DNA from: Gemmatimonadota bacterium
GTDB taxonomy: Bacteria > JAAXHH01
NCBI GenBank assembly: GCA_026713285.1
Contig: JAPOOT010000357.1
Span: 1-19,257 of the forward strand
DNA: 19,257 bases
Direction of reading: 5' to 3'
The translations under genes and the position numbers were made by a program. The notes beneath the pieces are model-generated. The model did no database searches, had not been told where the DNA came from, and saw nothing but the letters and a program-made list of their open reading frames with translations. Positions 14,921 to 19,257 of this stretch are shown here, piece after piece; the first letter of the stretch is position 1, and every line of letters begins with the position of its first letter.

Positions 14921-14964
14921 GAAGTATTCACACATTGCTCACAGAATACTCACGGGGACCTCAT
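14921..14964. promoter_or_regulatory. Candidate OmpR/PhoB-type operator: four 11-bp direct repeats
   Basis: Consecutive 11-mers read GAAGTATTCAC, ACATTGCTCAC, AGAATACTCAC and GGGGACCTCAT. The TCAC core occurs at the same phase three times, then TCAT at the fourth. An 11-bp direct-repeat spacing is the known binding mode of OmpR/PhoB winged-helix proteins, and the adjacent gene encodes such a domain. The fourth repeat ends about 21 bp before the TATAAT at 14986, where a -35 element would be, and no good -35 is present. This fits an activator site for ribB transcription and possible autoregulation (inference). Confidence 0.4.
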
Positions 14965-14985
14965 GCATTCCATACCAGTAATGAA

Positions 14986-14991
14986 TATAAT
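14986..14991 (+). promoter_or_regulatory. Candidate -10 box facing ribB
   Basis: A perfect TATAAT lies on the plus strand, about 100 bp before the ribB start. Upstream at 15-19 bp spacing there is no recognisable TTGACA-like element; the 11-bp repeats abut that position instead. Confidence 0.35.
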
Positions 14992-15091
14992 TCCCCTATG
15001 AGCATAAGTCTAATCTTCCACCAGGTTGCGAATCCGATTGTGAGACCGTATCGTTCATGTTTTATTGAACCCGAGAAAAGGGGGTAGGAGC

Positions 15092-15739
15092 ATGTTATCC
15101 CATTTCTGTACCATTCCCGAAGCCGTGGAAGAAGTCAGGGCGGGGCGGGTACTGATCGTCATCGACGACGAAAACCGCGAGAACGAGGGCGACTTCATGG
15201 TATCCGCCGAGAGAGTCACGCCCGAAATCATCAACTTCATGGCGAGGCATGGACGGGGACTGATCTGTCTGCCCACCACGAAGCAGCGGCTTGAAGAGCT
15301 GGATATTCCGATCATGGTCAACGGAAAGACGTCGATCGCGGACACGCCCTTCACGGTGTCCGTGGATGCCGTAAACGGCGTGACATCCGGCATTTCCGCC
15401 CATGACAGGGCGATCAGCGCCCAGTTGTTCGTGAGCCCGGATACGGCGCCGGAAGACTTCGAACGGCCGGGACATCTCTTCCCGTTGCAGGCACGGGACG
15501 GAGGCGTGCTGGAAAGGGACGGACACACCGAGGCCACGGTCGACCTGATGAGGCTGGCCGGCCTTTACCCCGCGGGCGTCCTGTGCGAGGTGCTGGATGT
15601 GGACGGCTCCATGGCCCGTCTTCCCCGGTTGATAGAAATCGCCGACGAGCATCATCTGAAGATCGCCACAATCAAGGACCTCATCGAATACCGTCTCGAA
15701 GAGGAACTCGTACTGGAATTCGCCTGCAGCGGCGGATAG
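15092..15739 (+). CDS. ribB: 3,4-dihydroxy-2-butanone-4-phosphate synthase
   Basis: RibB converts ribulose 5-phosphate to 3,4-dihydroxy-2-butanone 4-phosphate and formate, one of the two branches of riboflavin synthesis. At 215 residues it is a stand-alone enzyme without a fused GTP cyclohydrolase II domain. Conserved features are the acidic metal/substrate loop DDENRENEGDF (25-35), ARHGRGLICLP, FTVSVDA, GVTSGISAHDRA, ERPGHLFPL and the catalytic RDGHTEATVDL (H144), then AGVLCE (E166). I chose the ATG at 15092, preceded by GGGGGTAGGAG, over an in-frame TTG at 15065. The gene is divergent from the STAND regulator and may be under its control. No other rib gene is present. The 60-bp gap to hpnC would allow read-through. 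Confidence 0.95.
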   Translation: MLSHFCTIPEAVEEVRAGRVLIVIDDENRENEGDFMVSAERVTPEIINFMARHGRGLICLPTTKQRLEELDIPIMVNGKTSIADTPFTVSVDAVNGVTSGISAHDRAISAQLFVSPDTAPEDFERPGHLFPLQARDGGVLERDGHTEATVDLMRLAGLYPAGVLCEVLDVDGSMARLPRLIEIADEHHLKIATIKDLIEYRLEEELVLEFACSGG

Positions 15740-15799
15740 GGCGGCGTAATCCCGGCTGAACCATGGCCGGAACGAGAACGAGGGGTACGCGAACCGGCC

Positions 15800-16759
15800 A
15801 TGTCCCAGCTACCCGACTACCTGCCGGAAGCCATGCGCCGGTTCGATCACCTCGCCCTCGACGCGCTGCCCGGCTCCGGCGACGCCTCCCTGGCGTCCGC
15901 CACCCGGTACTGCAGCCACCTTGCACGCCAGCACTACGAGAATTTCATTGTCGTTTCCCGGTTCCTGCCCACCGCGCTGCGGCAGCACTTCTACCATGTT
16001 TACGCCTACTGCCGGTGGTCCGACGACCTCGCCGACGAAACCGGCGATACCGGCCTTTCCCTGGAACTGCTCGATTGGTGGGACGCCGAGTTGCAGGCCT
16101 GTTACGACGGTGGCGCCCGGCATCCGGTATTCATCGCCCTCCGGGAGACGATAGACCGATTCGAGATACCTGTAACCCCGTTTCGAGACTTGCTGGCCGC
16201 GTTCCGGCAAGACCAGGTCGTAACGCGTTACAGGACCTACGCGGATGTGCTCGAATACTGTCGGTACTCGGCCAATCCGGTGGGCCACCTTGTGCTCTAC
16301 CTGTGCGGCTACCGGGACAAAGAACGCCAGGTCCTTTCCGACGCTACGTGTACCGCGCTCCAGCTGGCCAACTTCTGGCAGGACGTCAGGGTGGACCTGG
16401 AAAAAGGCAGGGTCTACTTGCCCCAGGAGGACCTGGACCGGTACCATTACACCGAGGCGGACCTCGAGGCCGGGGTCGTCGACGAACGTTTCAGGAGACT
16501 GATGGCGTACCAGGTGGACAGGACGCGCGCGCTGTTCGATGAGGGGCTCGGGTTGTGCGGGATGTTGGACGGACGGGTCCGGCTGGACATCGAACTGTTC
16601 AACCGCTGCGGTTCCGCCCTGCTCGACCAGATCGAAAAACGGCGTTACGACGTGCTGTCCAGTCGGCCCACCCTGTCGCCCGCCCGAAAAACCGGCCTGT
16701 TTGTGAAATACGCACTGAAACGGATCTGGAACCGGACCGGACCGTCCGCAAACCCTTAG
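15800..16759 (+). CDS. hpnC: Squalene synthase HpnC
   Basis: HpnC works in the bacterial three-enzyme route from farnesyl diphosphate to squalene, converting presqualene diphosphate to hydroxysqualene. The 319-residue protein is a trans-isoprenyl diphosphate synthase of the squalene/phytoene synthase fold. FIVVSRFLPTALRQHFYHVY leads to the first aspartate-rich motif SDDLADE (D75, D76, D79). The second is in ALQLANFWQDVRVDLEKGRVYLPQED (D195, D199). The assignment to HpnC rather than HpnD rests on its position first in the cluster, the HpnC-like motif context (FWQDVRVDLEKGRVYLP) and its pairing with a second paralogue immediately downstream. It has a soluble, all-helical sequence with no membrane segments. 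The ATG at 15800 has only a weak purine stretch upstream. Confidence 0.92.
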   Translation: MSQLPDYLPEAMRRFDHLALDALPGSGDASLASATRYCSHLARQHYENFIVVSRFLPTALRQHFYHVYAYCRWSDDLADETGDTGLSLELLDWWDAELQACYDGGARHPVFIALRETIDRFEIPVTPFRDLLAAFRQDQVVTRYRTYADVLEYCRYSANPVGHLVLYLCGYRDKERQVLSDATCTALQLANFWQDVRVDLEKGRVYLPQEDLDRYHYTEADLEAGVVDERFRRLMAYQVDRTRALFDEGLGLCGMLDGRVRLDIELFNRCGSALLDQIEKRRYDVLSSRPTLSPARKTGLFVKYALKRIWNRTGPSANP

Positions 16760-16814
16760 TGGGTCGTGCGCGTCGAACCGTGCGCGTTGTACGTAACGAT
16801 GGAACGCCGTTGTC

Positions 16815-17750
16815 ATGAATCCTGCGAAAAAACAATCTGCAGATTCGGAATCGTTGAAGCGCTCTTATGATTTCTGCCGCGAAATCGCGAAATCGAGGGC
16901 GAAGAACTTCTACTATTCCTTTATCGTCCTGCCGGCTGAACGGCGACGGGCCATGTGCGCCGTTTACGCCTTCATGCGCTACTGCGACGATATCGTCGAC
17001 GAGGAAGCCGGGGAGGCGGACAAGGAAGACCGGTTGAACGCCTGTCGCGAGTACCTGGACCGCGCCTATGACGGATCACCGGCCGACGCATATGGCGGAA
17101 CGACGGCTGGCGCGTATGACGGATCACCGGCCGACGGCAAAAGCCTTTTACCCGCATTCAGGGACACGGTGGAGAGATTCGACATCCCGAGATCGTACTT
17201 CGACGCCATTATCGACGGCGCGCAAATGGACCTTACGGTGACGCGTTACGCCACCTTCGAAGACCTTTACCAGTACTGCTACCGCGTGGCTTCCGCCGTC
17301 GGACTGGTGTGCATACACATCTTCGGGTTCAATGGCGCGGAAGCCAAAAAGTACGCCGAGTCCTGCGGCATCGCCTTTCAGCTGACCAATATACTGCGCG
17401 ACCTGCGGGAAGACGCGGAGATGAGCCGTATCTACCTGCCGCAGGAGGACCTTGACGCCTTCGGATACCCGGAGGAACATTTGCGGAGCGGACGTTTAGA
17501 CGATTCGTTCCGGCGCCTTATGGAATTCCAGGTGGAACGCGCCAGAAGCTACTATGACGCTGCGCTGCCGCTCCTTCCACTGGTTCAATCCTCGAGCCGG
17601 GCGTGTCTGGCGGCCATGATCGGCATCTACCGGGCGTGTCTCGAAGAAATCCCCCGTCGCCAGTACGACGTGTATAGCCAGCGCATCGGCCTGTCCCCCT
17701 GGAAGAAAATCTCCATCACGGCCCGGGCGCTGATCCGAAGGCGCGTATGA
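16815..17750 (+). CDS. hpnD: Presqualene diphosphate synthase HpnD
   Basis: HpnD condenses two farnesyl diphosphates to presqualene diphosphate, the first dedicated step to squalene and hopanoids. The 311-residue protein has SRAKNFYYSFIVLPAERRRAMCAVYAFMRYCDDIVDEE, with the first aspartate motif at D58-D62, and the second in AFQLTNILRDLREDAEMSRIYLPQEDL (D196, D200). The ILRD and YLPQEDL context is typical of HpnD. Residues about 85-107 are an inserted Ala/Gly/Asp loop with a duplicated YDGSPAD unit, lying between the first aspartate motif and the AFRDTVERFDIP helix, where other members are shorter. The stop overlaps the hpnE start by four bases (ATGA), so the two are translationally coupled. 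It is 55 bp downstream of hpnC. Confidence 0.94.
   Translation: MNPAKKQSADSESLKRSYDFCREIAKSRAKNFYYSFIVLPAERRRAMCAVYAFMRYCDDIVDEEAGEADKEDRLNACREYLDRAYDGSPADAYGGTTAGAYDGSPADGKSLLPAFRDTVERFDIPRSYFDAIIDGAQMDLTVTRYATFEDLYQYCYRVASAVGLVCIHIFGFNGAEAKKYAESCGIAFQLTNILRDLREDAEMSRIYLPQEDLDAFGYPEEHLRSGRLDDSFRRLMEFQVERARSYYDAALPLLPLVQSSSRACLAAMIGIYRACLEEIPRRQYDVYSQRIGLSPWKKISITARALIRRRV
17067..17136 (+). repeat. In-frame duplicated segment within hpnD
   Basis: An identical 22-base stretch beginning TATGACGGATCACCGG occurs at 17067-17088 and 17115-17136, 48 bp (16 codons) apart. The intervening bases are a diverged copy of the same theme (AYGGTTAGA against AYDGSPADG). It encodes a flexible loop. Confidence 0.88.
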
Positions 17751-19257
17751 GCCGGGTAATCGTATTCGGTGGCGGGCTGGCCGGACTGGCCGGCGCGGTT
17801 GCGCTGGCCGATGCCGGCTGCGAGGTCGAACTGTACGAGAGACGTCCGATCCTGGGCGGCCGCGCCACCTCCTTCATACATCCGTCGAGCGGCGAGCGGG
17901 TGGACAACTGCCAGCACGTGCTCCTGGGTTGCTGCGTTAACCTCCTCGACTTCTACGGCCGTCTCGGCGTCGCGGACCATATCGACTTTCAAGAGACCAT
18001 TCCGTTCATCGACGAGTCCAACCGCGTTTCGGTCATCGAGCCCTCGGGTCTCCCCGCGCCCCTTCACCTGCTTCCATCCTTCCTGCGGCTTAAAACGATG
18101 GGAATCCGGGACAAGCTGTCGATCGTCCGCACCGTGGCCGGCATGATTCGCCACGACATGAGATCACGGAATACCGGCTATCCGGAAACGCATCAGGCCG
18201 CCGGAGCGCAACACGCCGCCGGAGCGCATCAGGCCGCCGGAGCGCAACACGCCGCGGAGCCGTCTCCGGTTTCCATGGCCGCCTGGCTCCTGGACCACGG
18301 CGCAACGAAGCGGTCCGTCGAAGCCTTCTGGAAACCCTTCCTTATCAGCGCGCTCAACGATGAGCTGGACGACATCGATGCCGATTACGGAATCGGAACG
18401 GCCGTCCGCGCCTTTCTGCTTAATCGCCGCGGGTACGAGGTGGGGCTGCCCGCCGTTCCGCTGGGAGACCTGTACGCGCCGTGCATAGATTACATCGAGC
18501 GGCGGGGCGGGCGCGTCGTGTTCAACCGGGGCGTTACCGGCATTTCCGTCCACGGCGGCAGGGTGGTTTCCATCTCGCTGCAGGACGGTTCGACCGTCGA
18601 GGCCGGGGCGTACCTTTCGGCCCTGCCCTTCGACGTTCTGTGCCGCCTGCTGCCGAAAAGCCATGCCTCGAATCCCTACTTCGCGATGCTGGCCGGGCTG
18701 TCGGTATCTCCCATCACGGCCGTGCACGTCTGGTTCGACCGGCCCGTGACGGAACTGGACTACGCCGCGGTCATCGGAAGGAGGATACAGTGGATATTCA
18801 ACCAGTCCAATCGGCACGCCGGGGCCAACACCTTGGGAAACGCCGGGGCCAGTTCCATGGAAAACGCCGGCGCCTATCTCGGTCTCGTGGTCAGCGCTTC
18901 CGATGAATGGATGAAAATGCCCCGGCAGATGATCATCGAACAGGCCATGGATGATCTCAGGTCCCTGCTGCCCGCCGTACGCCAGGCCGAACTGCTCAAG
19001 GCCATCGTCGTCAAGGAGGGCAGGGCGACCTTCGCGCCCAATCCCGGTTGCGACGCGCTGCGCCCCGGTCCATCCAGTCCCCTTTCCAATTTCTTCCTCG
19101 CCGGCGACTGGGTGCAGACCGGTTGGCCGGCTACCATGGAGAGCGCGGTGCGCAGCGGTTACCAGGGCGCCGAAGCACTGCTGCGGACCCAGGGCGTGCG
19201 GACGCGGATCCTGAAATCCGAATTGCCTGCGGAGGGTCTGATGAAGTGGTTAGCGGG
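17747..19257 (+). CDS. hpnE: Hydroxysqualene dehydroxylase HpnE, 3' end outside window
   Basis: HpnE is an FAD-dependent amine-oxidase-fold enzyme that reduces hydroxysqualene to squalene. The frame from the ATG at 17747, overlapping the hpnD stop by four bases, is open for 503 codons to the window edge. The FAD-binding N terminus is VIVFGGGLAGLAGAVALADAG, then ELYERRPILGGRATSF and a DNCQHVLLGCC segment typical of HpnE. The C-terminal FAD motif is FFLAGDWVQTGWPATMESAVRSGYQGAEALL. After it comes a tail (ILKSELPAEGLMKWL) that should end soon, so little is missing. At over 500 residues it is longer than usual (about 420-470), partly because of two in-frame repeat insertions at about 149-170 and 357-377. 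It completes the HpnC-HpnD-HpnE squalene pathway; squalene-hopene cyclase would be expected nearby but is not in the window. Confidence 0.94.
   Translation, partial: MSRVIVFGGGLAGLAGAVALADAGCEVELYERRPILGGRATSFIHPSSGERVDNCQHVLLGCCVNLLDFYGRLGVADHIDFQETIPFIDESNRVSVIEPSGLPAPLHLLPSFLRLKTMGIRDKLSIVRTVAGMIRHDMRSRNTGYPETHQAAGAQHAAGAHQAAGAQHAAEPSPVSMAAWLLDHGATKRSVEAFWKPFLISALNDELDDIDADYGIGTAVRAFLLNRRGYEVGLPAVPLGDLYAPCIDYIERRGGRVVFNRGVTGISVHGGRVVSISLQDGSTVEAGAYLSALPFDVLCRLLPKSHASNPYFAMLAGLSVSPITAVHVWFDRPVTELDYAAVIGRRIQWIFNQSNRHAGANTLGNAGASSMENAGAYLGLVVSASDEWMKMPRQMIIEQAMDDLRSLLPAVRQAELLKAIVVKEGRATFAPNPGCDALRPGPSSPLSNFFLAGDWVQTGWPATMESAVRSGYQGAEALLRTQGVRTRILKSELPAEGLMKWLA
18191..18256 (+). repeat. In-frame 36-bp (18-bp sub-unit) tandem repeat in hpnE
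   Basis: Units at 18191-18226 and 18227-18256 (second slightly shortened) are each built from two 18-bp halves, CATCAGGCCGCCGGAGCG and CAACACGCCGCCGGAGCG. They encode HQAAGAQHAAGA twice, an Ala/Gly/His/Gln loop between FAD-dependent oxidase core segments. Confidence 0.94.
18815..18877 (+). repeat. Second in-frame tandem repeat in hpnE, 24-bp unit
   Basis: Units start at 18815, 18839 and 18863 (last partial), each with a CGCCGGGGCC-like core, encoding HAGANTLG, NAGASSME and NAGAY. The insertion lies between the strands RIQWIFNQS and GLVVSAS, where other family members have a short turn. Confidence 0.85.

Larger units (their letters stand above)
14886..15091. promoter_or_regulatory. Divergent promoter region between the STAND regulator and ribB
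   Basis: This 206-bp divergent region is clearly AT-richer than the flanking genes. It contains an 11-bp-period repeat array (14921-14964), a perfect TATAAT on the plus strand at 14986-14991, a small inverted repeat (GTTCA at 15053-15057, TGAAC at 15066-15070) and the GGGGGTAGGAG purine stretch before the ribB ATG. I see no FMN-riboswitch-like structure; the plus-strand leader would be about 90 nt. Confidence 0.6.

Noticed and set aside
14886..15091. FMN riboswitch upstream of ribB
   Set aside because: The leader is short and I do not see the conserved junction elements; no stem set of the expected complexity.
15809..16816. A 335-codon minus-strand frame opposite hpnC
   Set aside because: Exact antisense of a gene with both aspartate-rich motifs; no motif of its own.

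Overview
This is a high-GC chromosomal segment from a Gram-negative-type bacterium, probably an uncultured lineage known from metagenomes. Evidence for an outer-membrane cell plan is an MltD-like lipoprotein murein transglycosylase, a CcmF-type cytochrome c haem lyase and the hopanoid-precursor genes hpnC/hpnD/hpnE. The phylum cannot be fixed from the sequence. Most genes are recognisable housekeeping or metabolic genes; there is no phage, insertion sequence, CRISPR array, rRNA or tRNA that I can support.

Layout. Positions 1-1879 hold a cupin gene (5' end outside the window), a beta-hydroxyacid dehydrogenase and an exported lipocalin-like protein with a repetitive linker. rpiA follows (2085-2804), then an isolated ccmF (2923-4932). 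A 579-bp stretch with no convincing gene, locally AT-richer, separates ccmF from rny (RNase Y, 5512-7191), which is followed closely by queG (7214-8377). An mltD-type gene with three LysM domains (8547-10292) and a small Rieske ferredoxin (10431-10736) complete the plus-strand run. Convergent to these, on the minus strand, are thiL (10740-11783) and, upstream of it, a 920-residue protein (12123-14885). The rest is plus-strand: ribB (15092-15739) and the hpnC-hpnD-hpnE cluster (15800 to the window edge), which makes squalene from farnesyl diphosphate.

The most unusual item is the 920-residue minus-strand protein. It joins an OmpR/PhoB-type winged-helix DNA-binding domain to a STAND-type P-loop NTPase and ends in a glycine-rich multi-helix membrane region. 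Its divergent upstream region carries four direct repeats with TCAC/TCAT cores in exact 11-bp register, the spacing OmpR/PhoB-family proteins use, next to a TATAAT box facing ribB. This looks like a membrane-tethered, nucleotide-switched one-component regulator with its own candidate operator. A membrane-acting STAND effector is an alternative.

A second theme is short tandem repeats: about ten arrays in 19 kb. Several are in-frame insertions in surface loops of conserved enzymes (QueG, HpnD, HpnE twice) or in a secreted protein's linker. Others fill intergenic DNA, including a roughly 57-bp array that contains the thiL start codon. This suggests a genome that readily makes and tolerates tandem duplications.
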